This document shows, in pieces, positions 8,174 through 16,454 of a stretch of DNA of 17,426 nucleotides. Location: contig NW_008705587.1 of the NCBI RefSeq assembly GCF_000186865.1, positions 182,641 through 200,066 of the forward strand, written 5' to 3'. The translations under genes and the position numbers were made by a program. Each line of letters begins with the position of its first letter. Within the stretch, counting starts at the first letter, position 1. Origin of the DNA: Aureococcus anophagefferens. Taxonomy: Eukaryota; Sar; Pelagophyceae; Pelagomonadales; Pelagomonadaceae. The notes below the pieces were generated by a model that saw only the letters and a list, made by a program, of their open reading frames with translations, had not been told where the DNA came from and made no database searches.

Positions 8174-8410
8174 CGTCGACGCAGGGGCACGGCGAGGCCA
8201 CTGGCCCGGCGCAGCCTCCAATCGCGTCGGCGGCGCAGGGCGAGGCCACTGGCCCGGCGCAGCCTCCAATCGCTTTCGCAAGCTTCACCGTGACTGCACC
8301 CGGTATGCACCTAGCCGAACGAGCCGGCGATGGGGGCAGCAATGTCCTCGATGGGGCAGCGGCCCAGCCGTCGGTAGCATTTCCGGGGCGCAATAACAGC
8401 TCGAAAAGAC
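8174..8410. promoter_or_regulatory. Divergent promoter region of transporter and RING-protein genes
   Basis: 237 bp between two divergent ATGs (8173 minus, 8411 plus), so both promoters or 5' UTRs are here. It contains the 48-bp tandem duplication at 8191-8273. Near the plus-strand gene the sequence is less GC-rich (GCATTTCCGGGGCGCAATAA at about 8378-8397). No TATA box is evident. Confidence 0.45.
8191..8273. repeat. 48-bp period tandem duplication
   Basis: Two identical 35-bp copies, 8191-8225 and 8239-8273, start 48 bp apart with a diverged spacer. The shared core includes GGCGAGGCCACTGGCCCGG. It lies in the 5' leader of the transporter, just upstream of its ATG. A 48-bp period keeps the upstream reading frame open, which is why that frame extends without a start codon. 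Confidence 0.85.
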
Positions 8411-11400
8411 ATGCAGCGCCTCTTCGCGCTGGCGTCCCCGCAGGGCGAGGCCCACGCCCAGGTCCAGGGGCTGGAGCTCAGCGCCTGCCTCCTGCGGTGC
8501 CTGCGGCCCCGCGAGGATCCCTTCGCCGGGTCCGAGGGCGGCGACGACGCCGACGAGGCCTGCCAGGAGGTCTTCGCCGCCGTCGCGCTCGGGCGCACGT
8601 GCGCGGGCGCGAGGCGCTTCGTCGCGCGCGCGACGGCCGACGCCGTCGATCGCGCGCTCCGCCGCTACGGGCGGGAGATCGCGACGGACGTCGTCGACGG
8701 CCGGGGCCACCGGGCCCTGGCCATGCGGCGCCTGCGGGCCGCCGTCGTCGCCCGCGTCGCCGGCGCCGCGCGCCTCGTGACCGAGGACGTGGGCCGCGCG
8801 CTCGTCGGCGTGCTCGGCGACGACGCGTGCTCGCCCGTGTGGAACTCAAATCTTCAACCCTACTTCAATGTGTGCTTATGCGACAGTTTCGACGCACGGT
8901 CTTTGGCGGTGCTTCGAGAACTCGACGAGAGCAATCGATTCGTCCAAAAATCAGCCAAATCGACTTCGATTTGATCGAGCTAGAGAGGTTTTTGCTGGAC
9001 AGGGCGTTCCACTGGTTGATTTCCACACAGGTGCTCTCCCTGCCAATTGGCCGCCGCGCGGTGCTGCCTGAGCTGCGCCCGGGCGGGGCGGCCCGTCGAC
9101 GGCGCGGCGATCCTGCGCAAGGGCCTGCTCCTGGACCTCCTGCGGCGCAACTTCTACCTGGGCGACGGCGGCGCGCTCGCGTTCGGGTCGCTGGCTCCGT
9201 ACGACGCGCGGACCGTCGAGCCGCGCGAGGCCATCGTCGACGCCGTCGCGCTGGGCCGCGACGCGCTCGTCGCCGGCGCCGACGTCCCCGCCGACGCCCT
9301 GGCGGAGTACGTCCACGCCATGGCCCTGTGCGCGCGCGCGCCCCGCGAGCGGCCGCTCGGCCCGCTCCGGGCGCTCGCGGCGCAGGCGCTCGCGGTCCTC
9401 GCGGCGCGCCACGCGGCCGCGCGGCCGTCCCTCTTCCTGGCGCAGGACGCCGTGCCCGCGCTCGGCGCGCTGCTCGCGCCGCGGGCGCCCATGCGGCGGC
9501 GCAACGCGGACGACCCGCGCGAGACGCGGCGCTTCTCGCCCAAGGGCGGCTTCGACGCCGTCGCGCCGGACACCGCGCGCGAGGTCGACGCGAAGGTTCA
9601 CGCCCTCCGCGCCCTGGCGACCGTCGCCGAGGCCGACGGCGACGGGGCCGTCGCCGTCGCGCGGGAGCTCGTCGCGCAGGGCGCGGCGAACGCGCGGTCG
9701 CCGGCGCCGCGGCTCGTCATCCTCGACTGGGACCGCGACGTCGAGGGCGCGGACCGGCCCGCGGCGCGGCGCCTCGACGCCGCCCTCAGCGCCGTCGGCG
9801 ACCCCTGGCGCTGCGCGGTCGTGCTCTCGGCGACCGCGGCGCTGCCCGGCGCGGCGGGCGAGCTCGTCGGCGGCATGGGCGGCGAGGTGCTGCCCGCCGT
9901 GAACGCGCTCTGCTGCTGCTGCGAGGAGCACGTCCTCAAGGGCGACGCCGACGCCGCGCTGAGGAGCGGCGCCGGCGACGCGCTCGCGGACGCGCTCCAC
10001 GACGCCGCGACGCCCCCGGCGTGCGTCGTCCGCCTGCTCGACGCGTTCGGCCGGCTCGCCGCGCCCGTGGCGAGGCTCGAGGCGGACCTCGTGCCGCGGG
10101 TGCTGCTGAAGCGCGTCGTGCTCACGATCCGCGACAAGCTGCTGGCCGCGCCGCCGCCGGACGTCGCGCGCGCGTTGTGCCGCGCGCTGCGCGATTTGGC
10201 CAAGGCGGACGCGTCGGGCGACGCGCTGCCCTTTTATCTCTGCACGAAGTGGTCCTGCCTCGCGGCGGTGCTGGTGCGGAGCCTGTCCTTCGTGCTCGAC
10301 GAGGCGCTGGAGGCGCTCTGCGCGATCGCGGCCGTCCACCCCGGGGCAGCACAAGAGAGCGAAATTCCCAACGTCAAAGGCTCCTATCTCGGCCGTTTTC
10401 CACTCGTTTCGGCTGATTTTTGGACGAGCGATCATCTCTCGGAACGGTCTCGCAGCGTGGATGCTTTTTCTGGAACGCGCGCACGCGGCACACTCACGTT
10501 GAAGCGAACTTGAATCACCCTTGTGCTGCCCAGGTCCACCCGGGCGACGACCCGCTGCTCCCGTCGGACGGGTTCGCGGCGCTCGGCGACCTGCTCGAGG
10601 ACCGGACGCCCCTGCTCGGCGACTTCGGGCACCTGGGCTTCGACGACGTGGACCGCCAGCACGAGTGTCTGAGGCACCTGCGGGAGAACGGCGACGTCGT
10701 CGAGGCGCGCGACGTCGCGGCGCACCTGCTGGGCGCGCGGCTCTTCCGCCGCGCGGAGGACGCGGAGGCGACGCGCATCCTCGCGGCGCTGGCGCGGGGG
10801 CCCGCGGCGCCGCGGGCCTGCGTGGCGCTCGTCGTCTCGCAGCGCCGGTGCACGCGGCTCGTCGCCGTCGCGCTCCTGATCAAGCTCGCGGAGGACCCGG
10901 CGGGCGTCGACGCGGTCGCCGAGGCCGTCTGCGGCGAGACGCTCGAGAGCTACGTGAAGAGCGACCTGCGGGGGCGCAACCTGCGGCCCGACCAGGTCGA
11001 GAAGTTCTCGAAGACGCTCCGGTCCGCGTTGACGTGTTCGAAGATTCTGCAGTCGAAGATCGTCGCGCTCTACGAGGACGCCAAGGCGCGGCGGCACAAG
11101 CTCGACATGCGCGAGAAGCGGGCCGAGCCGTCGCCCGCGGACATCGCCGCGGCGGAGGCCAGGGCGAACCGCGCCGCGGCGGAGCTCCTCGAGCAGCTCG
11201 ACGAGGAGGCGACGCCGCCGTCGAAGAAGAAGAAGAAGAAGAAAAAGAAGAAGAAGGGCCATCGGGACGTCGCGGAGGCCGTCGCGGCGGAGGACGCGCC
11301 CGCGGGCCGGACGACAAAGCGGAGGACGGCAAAGCGGCGGCCGCGGCGCCGCCGCCGGACGTCGACGACGACGACGCCGCGCCGCGACCGCGGCCGCGCC

Positions 11401-11641
11401 GGAGCCGCCCGTCGCGCCCCCGGCCGCGCCGGAGCCCGCGCCGGAGACGCCGCCGAAGCCGCCGGCGAGCGCCGCGACGGACGAGTGCCCGCTCTGCCTC
11501 GAGCGACGACGAGACACGGCGCTCGTCCCGTGCGGCCACGTCGTCTGCGCCGCGTGCGTGGCGGCCTTCGGCGTCGCCGCGGGGGACCCCTGCCCGGTGT
11601 GCCGGGGGCCCGTCGTGACGACCATGCGCATCTTCCTCTAG
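8411..11641 (+). CDS. Helical-repeat protein with C-terminal RING finger (putative E3 ubiquitin ligase), three exons
   Basis: Exons are 8411-8826, 9031-10333 and 10534-11641. Both introns are introners and both joins keep frame (phase 2, then phase 0; AIAA joined to VHPGDDPLL). Exon 3 changes frame twice, near 11300-11311 and 11385-11400, each needing one extra base; with these the product is 942 residues. Most of the protein is Ala/Leu/Arg/Asp-rich amphipathic helix, suggesting an armadillo/HEAT-like solenoid, but I cannot name a family. A run of eleven Lys (codons within 11224-11256) follows a Glu/Ala-rich helix, then a disordered Pro/Ala/Glu linker. The last 51 residues are a C3HC4 RING: C892, C895, C907, H909, C912, C915, C927 and C930, with VPCGHVVC and CPVCRGP. 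C-terminal RINGs of this type recruit E2 enzymes, so a ubiquitin ligase with the solenoid binding substrate is the likely role. Confidence 0.72.
8835..9030 (-). mobile_element. Introner element 3 (196 bp), reverse orientation, intron 1 of the RING gene
   Basis: Flanked by near-exact 8-bp repeats GTGCTCGC (8827-8834) and GTGCTCTC (9031-9038). The ends are inverted: CCGTGTGGAA at the left, TTCCACACAG at the right. The intron is 8827-9030 with GT from the duplication and AG from the element end. Its core CGTCCAAAAATCAGCC (8941-8956) and the GCTTCGAGA block before it match the plus strand of element 1. The element is therefore inverted relative to its host gene, compared with elements 1 and 2. 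It is more diverged than those two are from each other, consistent with an older insertion. Confidence 0.82.
10342..10533 (+). mobile_element. Introner element 2 (192 bp), intron 2 of the RING gene
   Basis: Flanked by exact 8-bp repeats GTCCACCC at 10334-10341 and 10534-10541. The ends are inverted: CGGGGCAGCACAAG at the left, CTTGTGCTGCCCAG at the right. The intron 10334-10533 uses the GT of the first duplication and the AG ending the element. Its core, including GGCTGATTTTTGGACG (10411-10426), is nearly identical to element 1 in gene-sense orientation. A CACTCACG stretch about 40 bp from the acceptor could serve as branch point. Confidence 0.9.
11224..11256 (+). repeat. AAG microsatellite encoding poly-Lys
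   Basis: Eleven near-pure AAG codons (one AAA) inside exon 3 of the RING gene. It gives a polybasic tract that could be a nuclear or nucleolar signal. It lies upstream of the frame breaks. Confidence 0.85.
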
Positions 11642-11972
11642 TGTAATCGCTTCGCTTCGTTTACCCGTAAAGGGCGAGGCCTAGGGCGTCGGGACGCGGT
11701 CGGGAGGCCTCGACGCACCCGCCTGCGGGTCGACCTTGCCCCGCTCGGAGAGCGGTTCAAGAGCGCGCGCGCTTGGCCGGGGGTCCGCAGGCGGGTGGCC
11801 TGACGGACCGAAACTAGGCGTGAAACTCGAGCGCCCACGCGTGGCCACGCCGACTTGCGGCTCGCTCGATCGTAACAGCCAATCTCGGCGCGCCGTTCCC
11901 CGATCGCGAAAGCGTCCAGGCCGCGACGCCCCCGCGCACGTCAAGCCCTCGGCCGCCGCCGCCCGTCGCACG
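11642..11972. other. Intergenic region between RING gene and channel gene
   Basis: 331 bp, both neighbours on the plus strand. It must hold the 3' end of the first transcript and the promoter of the second. Starts with a short CGCTTCGCTTCG direct repeat just after the stop. The open frame of the channel's first exon extends back to 11736, but the channel's own N-terminus fits the ATG at 11973. No clear motif. Confidence 0.4.
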
Positions 11973-14472
11973 ATGTCAGGATACTTCTTCGGCGACAGCA
12001 GCGGGAACCTCTGCGGGCCCGAGCACCAGAGCGGGAGCGACGGCGAGTCGTCTCGGAAATCGTCGGACGACGTCTTCGCCCGGCGGGCCCTGGCGCGCGC
12101 CTCGTCCAAGGAGACCATCCCCGCGCCGGCGCCGCTCCCCGCCGCGGGCCTCTCACACGCGCACGTTTACGAGCACGACGACGACGACGACGACGAAGTC
12201 GCGGCCGTGACCTGGGGCGGCGAGGACACGAGCTTCCGGGCGTTGGAGGAAGCGCGTCGTCGCCCGACGAGAACTTCTTCGGCGGCGCCCGGCGGGGCCT
12301 CATGAAGCACGTGTCGTCCGCGCGCGCGGCGGCGAAAAGCCCGGACGAGCCGGGCCTGTTGGAGAGCGTCACGGGCATGGTCAGCAGCCGCCTCAAGCCC
12401 AAGTTCCTGACGAAGCAGGACACGTCCCGCAAGTCCCTGGAGGAGCTCGAGGCCGCCAACGACGACGACAGCGACGACGACGACGACGCGGCGAGGAGTT
12501 CCGCGTCAACGTCTTCCCGCGCCACATGGCGTCGTCGCGGCTGATCATGAACCCCCTCGAGGACTGGCGCCTCAACTGGGACATCTTCACCATGTTCCTC
12601 ATCGTCTTCGTCATGCTCGTGACGCCCTTCGAGCTCGCGTTCATCAACAGCGTCGGCTTCAACGCGTCGTTCAAGTCGCTCAGCCCCTTCGAGCCGAACC
12701 AGCACACGGGCCTGCTCATCGCCAACTGGTTCGTGAACCTGGGCTTCGTCATCGACGTCGTCTTCAACTTCCTCACGGCGATCCACGACGAGCAGCAGCA
12801 CCGCTGGATCATGAGCCACTCGGAGATCGCCGGATGCTACCTCCGGTCGTGGTTCGTCCTCGACGCGGGCACGATCGTCCCCATCGAGTACTTCGCCGGC
12901 TCGGAGGCGTCGCTCATCCGCCTCCTGCGCCTCATGCGCCTCTTCAAGCTCGTCAAGGTCTTGAAGTCGGAGAAGCTCGTCGCGCGCGTCTCGCGGCACA
13001 TCGACATGTCGACGAAGTTCCAGACGATCATCAAGTACTGCGTCATGATGCTCGTGCTCATCCACTGGTCCGCCTGCGGCCTGCGCATGGTCACGGACTA
13101 CAACCTCAAGGAGTGCCGCTACTCCGCGGACCAGGACTCGCGCTGCCCGGAGACCGTGCTCACGTCGACGGGCAACTGGGGCGAGGGCGTCTGGGCCATC
13201 TACGTCGAGGCCTGCATCTGGGCGCTCATCGCCTTGAACGGCGAGGCCGACGCCCGCACGCACGCGGAGTGCGTCCTGGGGATGATCATCATGCTCGTCG
13301 GCGTCATCATCCTCGCGTTCCTCGTCGGCGACATGTCGAACATCATGTCGAACCTCGACCCCGTGACGAACGAGTTCAAGCAGACGCTCGACAACTTGAA
13401 CGACTACATGCGCAAGAAGACGGGCTTTCCGGATGCGCTGCGGCTGCGGCTCCGCGAGTACATCCTGCTCAGCGAGCCCGTGTACCGCGACCACTTCAAC
13501 AAGGAGATGCTCTCGAAGCTGTCGCCGTCGCTCCAGCTCATCGTCGCGAAACAGAACCTGGGCCGCACGGTGACGCGCATGCCCTTCACGGCCTACACGA
13601 TCCACAGCCAGGCGGGCCTGAAGCGCGGGAGCCGCGTGCGCGTGAAGATCTTCCACGATCTGGGCCTGCCCGCGACGTACAAGGCCGCGGTCGTCCTGTC
13701 GTCGCCCGCGCTGCTCCGCTACGACGTCAAGTACGACGACAGCGGCCGCGTCGAGCGCGACGTCAAGCACGACCGCATCGTCCACGACGAGAAGCCGGGC
13801 CAGGGCAAGCTGGGCTTCCAGGTCGACGCGTTCGTCGCGTCCGTCGCGCGGCTGTTGGTCGCGCAGCTCTACATGCCCTTCGACACGGTCATCCACCAGG
13901 GCATCGACCTCAACACGGTCATGTACGTCGTCGACAGCGGCAAGGTCATCTGCATGAACTACGACAAAACGAGCACCTTCGGCATCTCGCTGAAGCAGGA
14001 GAAGGACTTCTTCGGCGACGACATCGCGATGCTCGCGTCGGGCGACCGGAAGCCCGTGCTCCGCGACTACGCGGCGGTGGCCACGCGCACGACGCAGCTC
14101 CACGCCCTCGACGCCTTCGAGTTCCTCGACTTCCTCGAGGCGAGCCCGGGCCTCGCGGTGTTCCTGCGCCACTTCGAGAAGTGGGGCTGCTGGGTCCGCA
14201 TGAAGCGCGTCTTCCTCGACACCAAGGACATCCTCGGCTGCATCCGCGACGCGGACCGGGCCGCGAAGAAGCTCCGCAAGAAGCGCCGGGCCGCGACGCT
14301 CGGCGTCGACGACACGGCGGACCTCCTCGCGCTCGTCGCGGACGCGCAGCGCCACGGCGCGGCCGACGACGCGGCCGCCGCCGCCGCGCGGTCGCCGCTC
14401 GCGACCGCCGACGTCCTCAAGGCCCTCGGCTCCCTCGTCGCCGCGCTCCGCAAGCGGCGCGAGGAGGCCTAG
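11973..14472 (+). CDS. Cyclic-nucleotide-gated-like cation channel with Tudor/SH3-like insert
   Basis: Starts at ATG 11973 (MSGYFFGDSSGNL). One base seems missing near 12250-12262 and one near 12486-12494; with both the product is 833 residues. The N-terminus is disordered and acidic (Asp runs). Then come FRVNVFPRH, S1 about 203-227, S2 247-270, S3 288-305, and S4 312-333 with R/K at 317, 320, 323, 326, 329 and 332. S5 is 353-373, the pore helix and filter 409-427, and S6 432-455. The filter reads LIALNGEAD: the K-channel GYG is absent and Gly-Glu (424-425) matches the CNG-type G-E filter, so a non-selective cation pore is expected. The C-linker (456-538) has LSPSLQ. Residues about 549-605 look like a Tudor/SH3 barrel (RYDVKYDDSGRVERDV). 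A CNBD follows (about 622-735) with FGDD in place of FGE and R-D-Y in place of R-[TS]-A, so nucleotide binding is uncertain. Confidence 0.85.
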
Positions 14473-15000
14473 GCACCCGCTAATCTTGTCTCGCGGGCTC
14501 GCTTACTTGTCTCGCGGGCGTCTGGGAGTGCTCCGAGGTGCCGTCGGCGTACCTCGCGGAGCGGCCCGAGCTCTGCCGCGGGTCGCGGCCGTCCTCCTCC
14601 TCGCGGCCGTCCTCTTCCTCGTCCGCAAGCGCGTCGTCGCCGCGCGCCAGCACCGCCGCGAGAGCATGCCAACGATCGCCGCGGACGAGGCCGAGGCCTG
14701 AGGCGTCCACCAAGCAAGCTCAAGCACGCGGGCGCGCGAGGTCTCACCGACCCCCGCCCGCCGAGGCCCGCGTCCCCCCGACGAGGTCCTCCACCCTTCG
14801 TGCACCGAACGTCACCACCCCGCCCCCACCCGCCGAGCGTCGCTCCGACCGCCCGCGTCGTCGCCGCGTCTCCTCCTCGGAGAACGCCGCGGCGCGCGCG
14901 CCTCGTCGTCGAGCCCCGCTCCGTTGCCTGCCTGATCCCCCGCGCCCTGTATTATAGACCTTCGGTATATGGACGCGGTACTACGCCCGCTCACACCCGC
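14473..15000. other. C-rich intergenic region after the channel gene
   Basis: Starts with a repeat (14474-14519) related to 15305-15342, itself containing a doubled CTTGTCTCGCGGGC. An open frame through 14486-14701 has a hydrophobic helix (AAVLLLAAVLFLVRKR) but no ATG before it, so I do not call it. The rest is Pro/Arg-coding-like C-rich sequence without a convincing gene. A short AT-rich patch, GTATTATAGACCTTCGGTAT, lies at 14949-14968. Confidence 0.4.
14474..14519. repeat. CACCCGCTAATCT...TCTCGCGGG repeat, copy 1
   Basis: Begins 2 bp after the channel stop codon. Shares CACCCGCTAATCT, CGCGGGCTCG and TCTCGCGGG in the same order with 15305-15342. Confidence 0.6.
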
Positions 15001-15185
15001 CGCCCGCGGTAGGTCCACGCGTCCGTGCGCCGCGAGAGCACGTCGACGACCGCGGCGCGGTCGAGGCCCGCGAGCGGCCCGTCGGGCTGGAGGACGGGGC
15101 AATTCCAGCGCCTCCCCGCACCGCCAGACCACCGCACCCCCTCCATTAAAACGACGCCGCCAGCTCGTCGACCCAGGCCGCCCGG
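15001..15185 (-). repeat. Duplicated 3'-exon unit, copy A (truncated)
   Basis: Minus-strand translation gives part of the same C-terminal peptide as the right-edge gene (LQPDGPLAGLDRAAVVDVL...), preceded by the GGAATTGCCCC linker. Unit period to copy B is 185 bp. The unit stops mid-peptide at about 15001, where similarity to copies C and D ends. Confidence 0.8.
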
Positions 15186-15289
15186 CGCCCGCGGTAGGTC
15201 CACGCGTCCGTGCGCCGCGAGAGCACGTCGACGACCGCGACGCGGTCGAGGCCCGCGAGCGGCCCGTCGGGCTGGAGGACGAGGTACTT
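15186..15289 (-). repeat. Duplicated 3'-exon unit, copy B
   Basis: Minus-strand peptide KYLVLQPDGPLAGLDRVAVV, one Ala-to-Val difference from copy D, continuing to the same AASF stop within the adjacent unit. Similarity to copy D ends abruptly after GAGGTACTT at 15289. Confidence 0.8.
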
Positions 15290-15304
15290 CGTAGGATCGC
15301 ACTC

Positions 15305-15342
15305 ACACCCGCTAATCTCGCGCGGGCTCGCGTCTCGCGGGG
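15305..15342. repeat. CACCCGCTAATCT...TCTCGCGGG repeat, copy 2
   Basis: Second copy of the motif at 14474-14519, shorter by a few bases. It sits immediately downstream of the minus-strand gene ending at 15353. Confidence 0.6.
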
Positions 15343-15352
15343 CACAGACTAG

Positions 15353-16197
15353 TTACTCGCCCTCGTCCTCGCTGGAGGCGGAGAAGTACTCCTCGGAATC
15401 GGAGGAGGACCAGTCGACGGAATCGGTGTCCTCCCATTTCTCGTCTTCGGTGTCGCTCTCCGTCTCGCCCTCCCAGTTCGCGCTCCATTTCAAGTGTCTG
15501 GTTGGATCCGAAAAGTATCCGTGCGCCTGGTCGCCGACGGGGACATCGCAGCTCCATACCGGAATCTGATCCCGCTCGGCGCAGTAGATGTACACGTCCG
15601 CGTCCCAATAGAATTCGTTGTTATCGTCGGAGTTGTAAGAATCCACGACGCGGCGCATGGCCTCTGGAAGCTCGTCGCTGGGCAAAAACGGAGCCTGCTC
15701 CGCGCCGACCCTGCCGCCGAGAAAACTGATGACGATGTTGAGCGGATCCGCCGCGCTAATGCGCCGCGACCAGACCATGCGCGCGAGTCCGACCTCGCGT
15801 TCACGATTCCGGGCCTCTTGCGCTAAGATGATCTCAACCGGCGGGACCATATTACCGAACAGGCGCTTCAGCGGCCATGGCATCGGGTTGAAGTGACCGC
15901 GCTCTTCGAGGGCCTCTCGCGCGTAGTTGAACTCCTCCCACAGGTCGTCAGACTCCTCGCCGACGTAATCGATTCCATCAAGGTGCTCCGCGAGCGCGCG
16001 GATCACAGCGCAAAGCTCGCCAAAGTATTGGCGGAGGTATTCGTAAAAATCGGGGGCGGGAACCGTATTGCCGTCCTGGTCCATCACCGTCAACGCCTCG
16101 CATCAAGGAAAGTGTTAAGTTGGGAGTCGACAAACGACTTTGTTCGGACTTTATCGTCGCCATATATGTTATCGAGTTGTTCTTCGGTGTCAGCCAT
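15353..16197 (-). CDS. Unrecognised protein with acidic tail, in a lower-GC segment
   Basis: The main frame runs from ATG 16084 to 15353 (243 codons). A second frame upstream, from ATG 16197 (MADTEEQLDNIYGDD...), reads to a TGA that overlaps this region. One extra base near 16085-16100 would join them into 281 residues, giving a natural-looking N-terminus, so I give the longer span. Without that base, the upstream frame is a 35-codon uORF. The protein has an Asp/Glu-rich helical N-terminal half (YEYLRQYFGELCAVIRALAE), a middle with W/Y-rich strands (FYWDADVYIYCAERD), and a Ser/Asp/Glu tail over the last 45 or so residues. No membrane segment or signal peptide is seen. I do not recognise the family. 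Codon use is clearly less GC-biased than in all neighbouring genes, and the gene sits between duplicated blocks, so recent acquisition is possible. Confidence 0.6.
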
Positions 16198-16439
16198 AGC
16201 TGACGGGTATTTTTATGTGTGAATGTGCACCAGGCTCACAATTAAGGACAGGTGTGACAAGCACCTCTTGGCACACACACAAACAAGAGCAGTCTCTCGC
16301 ACAAGTGGGAAGGGTACGTCTAACGACGCACCCGCGCCATAACCTGTAAAGAAACTAAGTCCCGTACATCAACTTGACGTTAAGGTACAGTCCGTAGTAG
16401 CAGGATAGGCACAGTGGGTGAGAGGGGAAGCTCAGTGTG
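16198..16439. other. Lower-GC intergenic region
   Basis: Upstream of the acidic-tail gene; its promoter should be here. Contains CACACACACAAACAAG at 16274-16289. No gene supported. Confidence 0.4.
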
Positions 16440-16454
16440 CTACCTTACGGTAGC
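16439..16454. repeat. Small hairpin
   Basis: Perfect 6-bp stem GCTACC / GGTAGC with loop TTAC, in non-coding lower-GC sequence. Confidence 0.5.

Noticed and set aside
5895..8393. 832-codon minus-strand open frame
   Set aside because: Arg/Ala-rich out-of-frame shadow of the transporter, which has clear membrane helices in the other frame.
8290..10416. 708-codon plus-strand open frame, and 8951-10435 on the minus strand
   Set aside because: Both read through two introner introns and have shadow composition; the spliced frame in the third register ends in a perfect RING finger.
11290..12500. Mini-introns instead of missing bases to explain the frame changes
   Set aside because: No GT...AG pair of realistic length restores frame at the sites examined, and all shifts have the same sign, which favours base deletions.
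11941..14355. 804-codon minus-strand open frame over the channel gene
   Set aside because: Antisense shadow with Asp/Val/Arg/His-rich composition; the plus strand has S1-S6 and CNBD.
14486..14701. Small single-pass membrane protein
   Set aside because: It has a hydrophobic helix, but the frame starts only at TTG with no ATG before the helix, and lies in Arg-rich shadow-like sequence.
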